Position numbers and translations under genes: made by a program. A stretch of 64,000 nucleotides of DNA, taken from the NCBI RefSeq assembly GCF_001401755.1, contig NZ_KQ474106.1:63916-127915 (forward strand), in the 5' to 3' direction. Shown one piece after another: positions 52,218 to 60,606 of the stretch (within the stretch, counting starts at the first letter, position 1; the number at the start of each line of letters is the position of its first letter). Source of the DNA: Aquimarina longa SW024. GTDB taxonomy: Bacteria > Bacteroidota > Bacteroidia > Flavobacteriales > Flavobacteriaceae. The notes beneath the pieces were generated by a model. The model was given only the letters and a program-made list of their open reading frames with translations, searched no databases and had not been told where the DNA came from.

Positions 52218-52412
52218 TTAACCGTTTAATTCTCTTTTTGTTAGCTCTGTAGCTATTCTTGCAATAGATCTTCTTACTTTACGTAATTGTAAAGGATTTT
52301 CCAATGGAGACATAGCGTGAGCCATTCTTAAATCTGAATACGCTTTTTGAGTTTTACCAAGTTCCTCTTGTAATTCAGCTGTAGATAATTCTTTTACTTC
52401 TGATTGTTTCAT
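52218..52412 (-). CDS. rpmC: Ribosomal protein L29
   Basis: 64 residues, two-helix protein at the peptide exit, near the SRP docking site. MKQSEVKELSTAELQEELGK and LRKVRRSIARIATEL. Confidence 0.98.
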   Translation of the reverse strand: MKQSEVKELSTAELQEELGKTQKAYSDLRMAHAMSPLENPLQLRKVRRSIARIATELTKRELNG

Positions 52413-52425
52413 AGTCTCTCAAATA

Positions 52426-52845
52426 TTAAGCTTGATAATCTCTAGCTACGATAAACTTAGTTTTTACAGGAAGTTTCTGAGCTGCTAAGCGTAATGCTTC
52501 TTTTGCCACTTCAAATGGCACACCACTGATCTCAAATAATATTCTTCCTGGTTTTACTACTGCTGCCCAGTATTCTACAGCTCCTTTTCCTTTACCCATA
52601 CGTACTTCGAGAGGTTTTTTAGTAATAGGTTTATCTGGGAAAATTTTAATCCACAGAGAACCTTCTCTTTTCATATGACGAGTAGCTGAAATACGAGCTG
52701 CTTCTATTTGTCTAGCAGTAACAAAACTTGAATCTAATGATTTTATTCCGAAAGTCCCGTTAGAAAGTGTATGTCCTCTTTGAGAAAGACCTTTCATACG
52801 TCCTTTTTGTTGCTTACGGAATTTTGTTCTTTTAGGCTGTAACAT
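52426..52845 (-). CDS. rplP: Ribosomal protein L16
   Basis: 139 residues; helps position tRNA in the A site. MLQPKRTKFRKQQKGRMKGL, GSLWIKIFPDKPITKKPLEVRMGKGKGAVEYWAA, and a normal C-terminus. Confidence 0.99.
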   Translation of the reverse strand: MLQPKRTKFRKQQKGRMKGLSQRGHTLSNGTFGIKSLDSSFVTARQIEAARISATRHMKREGSLWIKIFPDKPITKKPLEVRMGKGKGAVEYWAAVVKPGRILFEISGVPFEVAKEALRLAAQKLPVKTKFIVARDYQA

Positions 52846-52865
52846 TGTTAATTTACTTTAAAAAA

Positions 52866-53594
52866 TTACTTTCTACGACGTGACTTGTTATTACCACCAC
52901 TTCGTCCACCTCGGCTGTCACCTTTTCCTTGTTTTTTGGATAAACCAACCAAAGGAGAAAGCTCTCTTTTACCATACACTTCGCCTTTCATGATCCATAC
53001 TTTGATACCCAATCTACCATATGTAGTATGCGCTTCTACCAAAGCATAATCTATATCAGCTCTAAATGTTGATAATGGAATACGACCTTCTTTATAGGAC
53101 TCTGCACGTGCCATTTCTGCACCATTTAAACGTCCTGAAATCTGGATTTTAATCCCTTCCGCATTCATTCTCATCGCAGCTGCGATAGCCATCTTTATAG
53201 CACGACGGTATGAGATACGGCTTTCGATTTGTCTTGCGACACTAGATCCAACCAAAAATGCATCAAGCTCTGGTCTTTTGATTTCAAAAATATTGATCTG
53301 TACTTCCTTTTCAGTAATTTTCTTAAGCTCTTCTTTTAACTTGTCTACCTCTTGACCACCTTTACCGATAATGATACCAGGTCTGGCAGTAGTGATAGTA
53401 ACGGTTACAAGTTTAAGCGTACGCTCAATAATTACTCTAGATACACTAGCTTTTGATAAACGTGCGTGTACATATTTTCTAATCTTATCGTCTTCGGCAA
53501 GTTTATCACCGTAGTCATTACCTCCATACCAGTTGGACTCCCATCCTCTTATAATACCTAGGCGATTTCCGATTGGATTTGTCTTCTGTCCCAT
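52866..53594 (-). CDS. rpsC: Ribosomal protein S3
   Basis: 242 residues; at the mRNA entry channel with helicase role. KH domain with ITTARPGIIIGKGGQEVDKLK, C-terminal domain with SGRLNGAEMARAE and IPLSTFRADIDYALVEAHT. The tail is basic and glycine-rich (GRSGGNNKSRRRK). Confidence 0.99.
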   Translation of the reverse strand: MGQKTNPIGNRLGIIRGWESNWYGGNDYGDKLAEDDKIRKYVHARLSKASVSRVIIERTLKLVTVTITTARPGIIIGKGGQEVDKLKEELKKITEKEVQINIFEIKRPELDAFLVGSSVARQIESRISYRRAIKMAIAAAMRMNAEGIKIQISGRLNGAEMARAESYKEGRIPLSTFRADIDYALVEAHTTYGRLGIKVWIMKGEVYGKRELSPLVGLSKKQGKGDSRGGRSGGNNKSRRRK

Positions 53595-53602
53595 AGTTTA
53601 TA

Positions 53603-54010
53603 TTAGCTTTGTGTATTATTGTTTGCTGCAACCACAATTGTTACGTGATTAGAGCGTTTTCTTATTCTATGTGCGCGACCTTGTGGAGCTGGACGTAGTC
53701 TTTTTAACATACTTCCTCCATCTACACGGATCTCTTTTACAAAAAGATCTGCATCTTCTATGCTAGCGTCTTCATTCTTCGCCTGCCAGTTTGCTATTGC
53801 AGAGAGCAATAACTTCTCTAAACGACGTGATGCTTCTTTAGGGTTAAATCTAAGAATATGAAGCGCTTTTTCAACTTTTTCACCACGAACTAAATCCGCT
53901 ACTAAACGCATCTTACGAGGTGACGTAGGGCAGTTATTAAGTTTAGCAAAAGCAATTTGCTTTTTCTCTTCCTTAATTCTTTCTGCCATTTCTCTTTTAC
54001 GAACTCCCAT
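53603..54010 (-). CDS. rplV: Ribosomal protein L22
   Basis: 135 residues, lines the exit tunnel with its long hairpin (RPAPQGRAHRIRKRSNHVTIV). An N-terminal extension of about 20 residues (MGVRKREMAERIKEEKKQ) before the core is usual in Bacteroidota. Confidence 0.99.
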   Translation of the reverse strand: MGVRKREMAERIKEEKKQIAFAKLNNCPTSPRKMRLVADLVRGEKVEKALHILRFNPKEASRRLEKLLLSAIANWQAKNEDASIEDADLFVKEIRVDGGSMLKRLRPAPQGRAHRIRKRSNHVTIVVAANNNTQS

Positions 54011-54018
54011 GACTTAAA

Positions 54019-54297
54019 TTATTTTTTACCTTTATTTTTAGCACCAGCGTGTCCTCTAAAAGAACGTGTTGGCGAAAATTCTCCTAATTTATGACCTACC
54101 ATGTTTTCAGTAATATATACTGGTACAAATTGTCGACCATTATGAACTGCAATTGTTTGCCCTACAAAGTCAGGAGTAATCATAGATGCTCTAGACCAAG
54201 TCTTTATAACAGACTTTTTATTAGCTTCTACATTTGCAGCGACTTTCTTCTCTAATTTATAGTGAACGTAAGGTCCTTTTTTTAATGAACGTGCCAT
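54019..54297 (-). CDS. rpsS: Ribosomal protein S19
   Basis: 92 residues; 30S head, binds with S13. MARSLKKGPYVHYKLEKKVA, TWSRASMITPDFVGQTIAVHNG and HKLGEFSPTRSFRGHAG. Confidence 0.99.
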   Translation of the reverse strand: MARSLKKGPYVHYKLEKKVAANVEANKKSVIKTWSRASMITPDFVGQTIAVHNGRQFVPVYITENMVGHKLGEFSPTRSFRGHAGAKNKGKK

Positions 54298-54303
54298 ATC
54301 TTA

Positions 54304-55128
54304 TTATTTCTTTCTACGTTCTACAATATATTTATTACTCGCTTTTGTTTTAGAACGGGTTCTGTATCCTTTTGCAGGAAGACCTTTTCTAGAACGTGGG
54401 TGACCTCCAGAAGAACGTCCTTCTCCACCTCCCATTGGGTGATCAACAGGGTTCATTGCTACTGGTCTTGTACGAGGACGACGACCTAGCCATCTAGTTC
54501 TACCTGCTTTACCTCCAACGATCAATTGATGATCACTATTAGATACAGCTCCTATAGTAGCTAAACAATTAACTAATATCAATCTAACTTCTCCGGATGG
54601 TAATTTTACTGTTGCAAACTTACCATCTCTTGCCATAAGCTGAGCAAATGATCCAGCACTACGAGCCATAACAGCTCCTTGACCTGGACGTAACTCTATA
54701 CAAGAAATGATTGTTCCTAGTGGAATGCTACTAAGTGGCATTGCATTACCAATCTCTGGTGCTACAGTATCACCAGAAACAACATTCTGACCAACTTGCA
54801 AACCATTTTGAGCGATAACATAACGCTTCTCACCATCTTGGTAATTCAAAAGCGCTATAAATGCAGTTCTGTTTGGATCATATTCTATCGTGGCAACGGT
54901 AGCAGGAATTCCTTGCTTATCACGTTTAAAATCGATAATACGATACCTTCTTTTATGACCACCACCTTTATATCGGATGGTCATTTTTCCTTGACTGTTT
55001 CTACCTCCAGATCTTTTTTTCGGAGCCAATAGGCTTTTTTCCGGCTTATCAGTAGTAATGGCGTCAAATCCATTTACTACTCTAAAACGCTGACCTGGGG
55101 TAATTGGTTTTAATTTTCTTACTGACAT
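54304..55128 (-). CDS. rplB: Ribosomal protein L2
   Basis: 274 residues; needed for subunit joining and the peptidyl transferase centre. RNSQGKMTIRYKGGGHKRRYR near the start, and the conserved loop with the key histidine in GRTRWLGRRPRTRPVAMNPVDHPMGGGEGRSSGG. Confidence 0.99.
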   Translation of the reverse strand: MSVRKLKPITPGQRFRVVNGFDAITTDKPEKSLLAPKKRSGGRNSQGKMTIRYKGGGHKRRYRIIDFKRDKQGIPATVATIEYDPNRTAFIALLNYQDGEKRYVIAQNGLQVGQNVVSGDTVAPEIGNAMPLSSIPLGTIISCIELRPGQGAVMARSAGSFAQLMARDGKFATVKLPSGEVRLILVNCLATIGAVSNSDHQLIVGGKAGRTRWLGRRPRTRPVAMNPVDHPMGGGEGRSSGGHPRSRKGLPAKGYRTRSKTKASNKYIVERRKK

Positions 55129-55137
55129 CTTCTAGTC

Positions 55138-55428
55138 TTAAAGATTACTATATAAATCAATTACTTCACCTTCCGCCACCTGTACAATTGCTTTCTTAAA
55201 AGCACTTGTTTTACCAGTGACCATACCTGTTTTTGTATAACGGGTACTACGGTCTGGACGGACATTCATTGTTCGAACTTTAGTAACAGATACTCCATAA
55301 GCAGCTTCAACTGCTTTTTTGATCTCTACCTTATTCGCTTTTTTATCTACTACAAAACCATAGCGATTATAAACTTCACTATCTGCAGTAGCCTTTTCCG
55401 TAATAATAGGTTTTATTAAGATACTCAT
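55138..55428 (-). CDS. rplW: Ribosomal protein L23
   Basis: 96 residues; at the tunnel exit, dock for trigger factor and SRP. ILIKPIITEKATADSEVYNRYGFVVDKKANKVEIKKAVE is the family core. Between rplD (5 bp) and rplB (9 bp). Confidence 0.98.
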   Translation of the reverse strand: MSILIKPIITEKATADSEVYNRYGFVVDKKANKVEIKKAVEAAYGVSVTKVRTMNVRPDRSTRYTKTGMVTGKTSAFKKAIVQVAEGEVIDLYSNL

Positions 55429-55433
55429 GGCTT

Positions 55434-56063
55434 CTATTTACTTAAATTCGTTTCAATTCCTTTCAAAGAACTCTCTAAAATCACAACATTACCTGCATTA
55501 AGTATTTTATAAGTACTTAATTCTGAAGAAGTTATAACTTCTGAGCTTTTTAAATTGCGTGACGACAAATATACATTTTTATTTGACTCAGCCAACACAA
55601 ATAAAGATTTTTTGTTTTCAAGTCCTAAAGACTTTAAAACAGCAGTAAAATTCTTAGTCTTTATTGTATCAAAAGTAAAGTCTTCAACTACCGTGATAGC
55701 CTTATCACTTGCCTTAATACTTAAAGCAGACTTACGTGCTAATCTTTTTAAATTTTTATTCAATTTAAAAGAGTAGTTACGTGGTCTAGGACCAAAAACT
55801 CTACCTCCACCTTTAAATATTGGAGATTTTATACTACCTGCTCTGGCAGTACCTGTTCCTTTTTGTTTCTTTATTTTTCTAGTACTACCTGTAATTTCAG
55901 CTCGTTCCTTAGCTTTATGAGTACCTTGACGTTGATTAGCCAAGTATTGCTTCACATCTAAGTATACAGCATGCTCATTTGGTTCTATACCAAAAACAGT
56001 ATCAGAAAGGTCTGCCTCTCTACCTGTTTCTTTTCCATTTATATCAATTACTGCTACTTTCAT
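55434..56063 (-). CDS. rplD: Ribosomal protein L4
   Basis: 209 residues; tunnel-wall protein and, in E. coli, the autogenous repressor of the S10 operon. The extended loop has QRQGTHKAKERAEITGSTRKIKKQKGTGTARAGSIKSP. Its start overlaps the rplC stop by one base. Confidence 0.99.
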   Translation of the reverse strand: MKVAVIDINGKETGREADLSDTVFGIEPNEHAVYLDVKQYLANQRQGTHKAKERAEITGSTRKIKKQKGTGTARAGSIKSPIFKGGGRVFGPRPRNYSFKLNKNLKRLARKSALSIKASDKAITVVEDFTFDTIKTKNFTAVLKSLGLENKKSLFVLAESNKNVYLSSRNLKSSEVITSSELSTYKILNAGNVVILESSLKGIETNLSK

Positions 56064-56680
56064 TACTTCTGAATAGTTACATAAGCGTTTTTATGTCCAG
56101 GAACACATCCTTTTACAACAAGTATGTTCTTTTCTGGAACTATTTTTAACACTTTTAAGTTTTGAATTTTTACTTGATCTCCACCCATTCTTCCTGCCAT
56201 TTTCATTCCTTTGAAAACTCTTGCAGGATAAGATGCAGCACCTATAGAACCAGGAGCTCTTAGACGGTTATGCTGACCGTGAGTTGCTTGACCAACACCA
56301 CCGAAATTATGTCGCTTAACAACTCCTTGAAAACCTTTTCCTTTAGAAGTTGCTGAAACATCAACGAATTCTCCCTCAGCAAAATGATCCACTGTTACTG
56401 TATCTCCTAACTTGTACTCCTCCTCAAAACTTTTGAATTCGACAACTTTACGCTTAGCAACAGTTCCTGCTTTTTTAAAGTGACCTAAAGCCGCTTTAGT
56501 AGCATTCTTGTCCGCTTTGTCATCGAAACCTAATTGAATAGCTTTATAGCCATCAACATCTTCAGTTCTGACTTGGGTCACGATGCATGGTCCAGCTTCG
56601 ATAACTGTACATGGAATATTCTTTCCATTTTCATCGAAGATGCTGGTCATACCGATCTTTTTTCCTATTAACCCAGACAT
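56063..56680 (-). CDS. rplC: Ribosomal protein L3
   Basis: 205 residues; one of the first proteins in 50S assembly. MSGLIGKKIGMTSIFDENGK, then GKGFQGVVKRHNFGGVGQATHG and ARVFKGMKMAGRMGG. A 199-bp gap with a terminator hairpin lies between rpsJ and this gene. Confidence 0.99.
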   Translation of the reverse strand: MSGLIGKKIGMTSIFDENGKNIPCTVIEAGPCIVTQVRTEDVDGYKAIQLGFDDKADKNATKAALGHFKKAGTVAKRKVVEFKSFEEEYKLGDTVTVDHFAEGEFVDVSATSKGKGFQGVVKRHNFGGVGQATHGQHNRLRAPGSIGAASYPARVFKGMKMAGRMGGDQVKIQNLKVLKIVPEKNILVVKGCVPGHKNAYVTIQK

Positions 56681-56750
56681 ATTTAATTATTTATTAATGA
56701 TTTACTTATTTATACATTGAAGTCTTCTTCAGTGTATTCTAATATTTTAT

Positions 56751-56784
56751 AAAAAAACAGGGTCAAAAAACAACTCAGACCCTG
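56751..56784 (-). terminator. Terminator/attenuator between rpsJ and rplC
   Basis: Minus strand: CAGGGTC (56784-56778), a 13-nt loop, GACCCTG (56764-56758), then seven T (56757-56751). A 7-bp, GC-rich stem. It lies about 95 bp after rpsJ and 71 bp before rplC, in an otherwise continuous operon. Confidence 0.75.
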
Positions 56785-56832
56785 AATATTTTTTTTACCG
56801 TTTTTCCTTCGCACACAGCTTAGGACATTTTT

Positions 56833-56850
56833 GCTTCGACTTCGCTCAGC
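56833..56850. repeat. REP-like element between rpsJ and rplC
   Basis: GCTTCGACTTCGCTCAGC, whose other strand reads GCTGAGCGAAGTCGAAGC. From general knowledge this TGAGCGAAGTCGAAG string recurs in intergenic DNA of Bacteroidota and other phyla. Only one copy is seen in this window. Confidence 0.45.
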
Positions 56851-56879
56851 AATCTTTATAAAGCTATTTCAAATTGAGA

Positions 56880-57185
56880 TCACACTTTAATCTCAACTTC
56901 AACTCCACTTGGTAACTCTAGCTTCATCAACGCATCAATCGTTTTTGAAGAAGAACTATATATATCCAATAGTCTTTTGTAAGAACTTAATTGAAATTGC
57001 TCTCTAGATTTTTTATTTACGTGCGGAGAACGAAGAACTGTAAATATCTTCTTATGTGTTGGCAAAGGAATTGGACCTGTTACTACAGCTCCTGTACTCT
57101 TTACCGTCTTTACGATTTTTTCAGCAGATTTATCTACTAAATTATGATCGTAAGATTTTAGTTTTATTCTAATTTTTTGACTCAT
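56880..57185 (-). CDS. rpsJ: Ribosomal protein S10
   Basis: 101 residues; 30S head protein, also the NusE subunit of antitermination complexes. MSQKIRIKLKSYDHNLVDKS, GAVVTGPIPLPTHKKIFTVLRSPHVNKKSREQF. In this genome it is linked to fusA and separated from rplC by a terminator. Confidence 0.99.
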   Translation of the reverse strand: MSQKIRIKLKSYDHNLVDKSAEKIVKTVKSTGAVVTGPIPLPTHKKIFTVLRSPHVNKKSREQFQLSSYKRLLDIYSSSSKTIDALMKLELPSGVEVEIKV

Positions 57186-57196
57186 TTCTGTAATAA

Positions 57197-59323
57197 TTAA
57201 GCGTTAACACCCTTTGCTGCTGCAATTACTTCTTCTGAAATATTAGAAGGAGTTTCAGCATAGTGAGAAAATTCCATTGTAGACGTTGCTCTACCTGAAG
57301 ACAATGTTCTTAATGTTGTTACATATCCAAACATTTCAGAAAGTGGAACAGTCGCTTTTACAGTTTTTGCACCTGCACGATCTCCCATATCACTTACCTG
57401 CCCTCTACGACGGTTAAGATCACCTACGATATCTCCCATATTTTCTTCTGGAGTAATAACTTCCAATTTCATAATTGGCTCCATTATCACAGCTTTAGCA
57501 GCTTTGGCAGAGTTCTTAAACCCTAATTTAGCAGCTAGCTCGAAAGATAGTTGATCCGAATCCACATCGTGATAAGAACCATCTTTTAATGTTACTTTAA
57601 CAGCATCAACTTCATATCCTGCTAATGGCCCATTAACCATAGCCATTTTAAATCCTTTTTCTATCGAAGGAATAAATTCTTTAGGAACGTTACCCCCTTT
57701 AATTGTAGACTCAAACTGAAGTCCTACCTGACCTTCTTCAGCTGGCTCAATAGTAAATACAATATCTGCAAATTTACCACGACCTCCAGATTGTTTCTTA
57801 TAAACCTCTCTGTGATCTGCAGCTTGAGTAATAGCTTCCTTATACTCTACTTGTGGTTGCCCTTGATTTACTTCAACTTTAAACTCACGTTTTAAACGAT
57901 CTACAATTATATCTAAATGAAGCTCTCCCATTCCAGAAATAATAGTCTGTCCTGAAGCCTCGTCTGTTCTTACCGTAAAAGTTGGATCTTCTTCAGCTAA
58001 TTTAGATAAAGACATTCCTAATTTATCTACATCAGCCTTAGTTTTAGGCTCAACCGCAATACCAATTACTGGGTCTGGAAAATCCATAGATTCTAAAACA
58101 ATAGGATTTTTTTCATCAGACATAGTATCACCGGTCTTGATATCTTTAAACCCTACAGCAGCTCCAATATCTCCTGCTTCGATATAATCGATAGCATTTT
58201 GCTTATTAGAATGCATTTGATATATACGAGAAATACGTTCTTTTTTACCTGAACGATTATTTAAGATGTATGATCCAGCATCTAATCGACCAGAGTAGGC
58301 TCTAAAAAATGCTAAACGCCCTACAAAAGGATCTGTAGCAATCTTAAATGCTAAAGCAGAAAACGGTTCTTTTACGTCTGGTTTACGTAATTCTTCTTGA
58401 TCTGTATTTGGATTTACTCCTACAATACCTTCTTTGTCTGTTGGAGAAGGCAAATAACGACATACAGCATCTAAAAGGAACTGAACTCCTTTATTCTTAA
58501 ATGCTGATCCGCAAATCATAGGAATAATAGACATATCCATCACAGCGGCTCTAAGCGCAGCATGCACTTCTTCTTCTGTAATTGAATCTTCGTCTTCCAT
58601 GAATTTTTCTAAAAGATCTTCATCATAAGCAGCAACTTCTTCAATAAGTTTACCTCTTAACTCAGCAGCTTCTGCTTTTAATTCTTCAGGAATATCGACA
58701 ACATCAAATGTAGATCCTTGTGTTTCATCATGCCATATAATTGCACGATTTTTCACCAAATCAACAATACCTTTAAAATCTGCTTCATCACCAATATTCA
58801 TTACAATTGGCACAGCATTAGATCCTAACATATCTTTAACTTGTTGACATACTGCCATAAAGTTAGATCCTTGACGGTCCATTTTATTTACAAAACCTAT
58901 ACGTGGTACTTTATAGTTATCTGCAAGCCTCCAGTTAGTTTCTGATTGTGGCTCTACACCATCAACAGCACTAAATAAGAATACTAATCCATCAAGAACA
59001 CGAAGAGATCGGTTAACTTCAACTGTAAAATCAACGTGACCTGGTGTATCAATAATATTAAAGTGATATCCTTTAGTATCATCTATAACCTGTCCGTTTT
59101 CAGTTGGAAACTTCCACTCACAAGTTGTAGCAGCAGAAGTAATTGTAATACCTCTTTCCTGCTCTTGTTCCATCCAATCCATTGTAGCGGCACCATCATG
59201 CACCTCTCCAATCTTATGACTTACTCCCGTATAATAAAGAATACGCTCAGTAGTTGTAGTTTTTCCTGCGTCAATATGCGCAGCAATTCCTATATTTCTT
59301 GTATATTTTAAATCTCTAGCCAT
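57197..59323 (-). CDS. fusA: Elongation factor G
   Basis: GTPase that translocates tRNA and mRNA on the ribosome. The 708 residues comprise five domains. The G domain has AAHIDAGKTTTTERILYYTG (P-loop), RGITITSAA, DTPGHVDFTVEV and NKMDRQG. Domain IV has QSGGRGKFADIVFTIEP. It lies between rpsG and rpsJ with gaps of 11-12 bp. Full length. Confidence 0.99.
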   Translation of the reverse strand: MARDLKYTRNIGIAAHIDAGKTTTTERILYYTGVSHKIGEVHDGAATMDWMEQEQERGITITSAATTCEWKFPTENGQVIDDTKGYHFNIIDTPGHVDFTVEVNRSLRVLDGLVFLFSAVDGVEPQSETNWRLADNYKVPRIGFVNKMDRQGSNFMAVCQQVKDMLGSNAVPIVMNIGDEADFKGIVDLVKNRAIIWHDETQGSTFDVVDIPEELKAEAAELRGKLIEEVAAYDEDLLEKFMEDEDSITEEEVHAALRAAVMDMSIIPMICGSAFKNKGVQFLLDAVCRYLPSPTDKEGIVGVNPNTDQEELRKPDVKEPFSALAFKIATDPFVGRLAFFRAYSGRLDAGSYILNNRSGKKERISRIYQMHSNKQNAIDYIEAGDIGAAVGFKDIKTGDTMSDEKNPIVLESMDFPDPVIGIAVEPKTKADVDKLGMSLSKLAEEDPTFTVRTDEASGQTIISGMGELHLDIIVDRLKREFKVEVNQGQPQVEYKEAITQAADHREVYKKQSGGRGKFADIVFTIEPAEEGQVGLQFESTIKGGNVPKEFIPSIEKGFKMAMVNGPLAGYEVDAVKVTLKDGSYHDVDSDQLSFELAAKLGFKNSAKAAKAVIMEPIMKLEVITPEENMGDIVGDLNRRRGQVSDMGDRAGAKTVKATVPLSEMFGYVTTLRTLSSGRATSTMEFSHYAETPSNISEEVIAAAKGVNA

Positions 59324-59335
59324 TTCTATTGATGA

Positions 59336-59812
59336 TTAAAATCTAAAGTGTGAGAATGCTTTGTTTGCTTCAGCCATTTTATGAGTATCTACTCTTTTCT
59401 TTACAGCAGCTCCTTCTTCTTTTTCTGCAGCTATAATTTCTGCAGCAAGTTTCTGTGCCATAGATTTCTCATTTCTTTTACGTGAAAATTGAATCAACCA
59501 CTTCATAGCAGTAGATATTTTACGGTCTGGTCTGATTGGATTAGGAATTTGGAAAGTAGCTCCACCTACACGTCGGCTTCTCACCTCTACATGCGGCATT
59601 ACATTAGATAATGCATCTTTCCATATTTCTAATGACGTTTTTTCGTCATTTTGTTTTTTTTCTTCTACAATATCAATTGCATCATAGAATATTTTGAAAG
59701 CTGTCGATTTTTTACCATCCCACATCATCATATTTACAAAACGAGTCACTAACTGATCGTTAAAACGTGGATCTGGCAAAATCGGTCTTTTTTTAGCCTT
59801 TCTTTTTCTCAT
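59336..59812 (-). CDS. rpsG: Ribosomal protein S7
   Basis: 158 residues; starts assembly of the 30S head and contacts mRNA at the exit. MRKRKAKKRPILPDPRFNDQLVTRFVNMMM and VEVRSRRVGGATFQIPNPIRPDRK are typical. Confidence 0.99.
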   Translation of the reverse strand: MRKRKAKKRPILPDPRFNDQLVTRFVNMMMWDGKKSTAFKIFYDAIDIVEEKKQNDEKTSLEIWKDALSNVMPHVEVRSRRVGGATFQIPNPIRPDRKISTAMKWLIQFSRKRNEKSMAQKLAAEIIAAEKEEGAAVKKRVDTHKMAEANKAFSHFRF

Positions 59813-59835
59813 GTCTTCTTCTTAAAGTTTTTTAA

Positions 59836-60210
59836 TTACTTCTTAGGGCGTTTTGCACCATATTTAGATCTACGTTGTGTCCTTCCTTCTACACCTGCGG
59901 TGTCTAAAGCTCCTCTTACAATGTGATATCTAACTCCTGGTAAATCTTTTACCCTTCCTCCTCTAACTAATACTATCGAGTGCTCTTGGAGGTTATGACC
60001 CTCACCACCGATGTATGCGTTTACTTCCTTACCATTTGTTAACCTAACACGAGCTACTTTACGCATAGCTGAATTTGGTTTTTTTGGTGTAGTAGTATAA
60101 ACACGCGTACAAACACCGCGGCGTTGCGGGCACGAATCCAAAGCAGCCGATTTACTCTTCTTAGTTATTTTGGCTCTACCTTTTCTTACTAATTGTGAAA
60201 TTGTTGGCAT
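59836..60210 (-). CDS. rpsL: Ribosomal protein S12
   Basis: 124 residues; decoding-centre protein. MPTISQLVRKGRAKITKKSK, then TTPKKPNSAMRKVARVRLTNG and the PGVRYHIVRGALDTAGV end. The lysines that give streptomycin resistance when changed (in TPKKPN and the equivalent GGRVKDLPGVR) have the wild-type state. It is the first gene of the super-operon, 23 bp before rpsG. Confidence 0.99.
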   Translation of the reverse strand: MPTISQLVRKGRAKITKKSKSAALDSCPQRRGVCTRVYTTTPKKPNSAMRKVARVRLTNGKEVNAYIGGEGHNLQEHSIVLVRGGRVKDLPGVRYHIVRGALDTAGVEGRTQRRSKYGAKRPKK

Positions 60211-60606
60211 AATTTGCTTTACACTATATATTAATTTTTAAAATTTCCCTTTTTAAAAGGGGGTGCAAATGTAGAACTATTTTTCGGTAAATCAAACTCT
60301 AATAGATTAATTTTTATTCCTTTAAATATACTAATCAAAAATATAGCTGTTTCAAAATTAATTACAACTCATTAAACAATCAAATATCATTTTCTAAACA
60401 CCACCCTCATTACACCCTCATAAATCAGCCAATCTAACCTAAAAAATCTTCACACAAGGATACTCTTAAAGAAAAAATGAATAAATATTAATTTATTATA
60501 AATTAACAGTTTAAATTAAAAAAATATCATTTTTTTTAATAAAATCCTTTTATTACTGTTATTTTATTACGAATTTTGAAATAGGCTAATTTTAAATAAA
60601 TCATAC
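60211..60606. other. Divergent region between rpsL and the SusC gene
   Basis: 396 bp. The left end carries the rpsL promoter and a short leader with a hairpin (CCCTTTTT and AAAAGGG around 60247-60262). The rest is AT-rich with no ORF; a clear consensus promoter for the SusC gene is not visible. Confidence 0.5.
60266..60296 (-). promoter_or_regulatory. Promoter of the ribosomal super-operon (before rpsL)
   Basis: Minus strand: TTTG (60296-60293), 19 nt, TACATTTG (60273-60266): a full match to the Bacteroidota consensus. The start codon of rpsL follows about 55 bp downstream. Confidence 0.75.
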
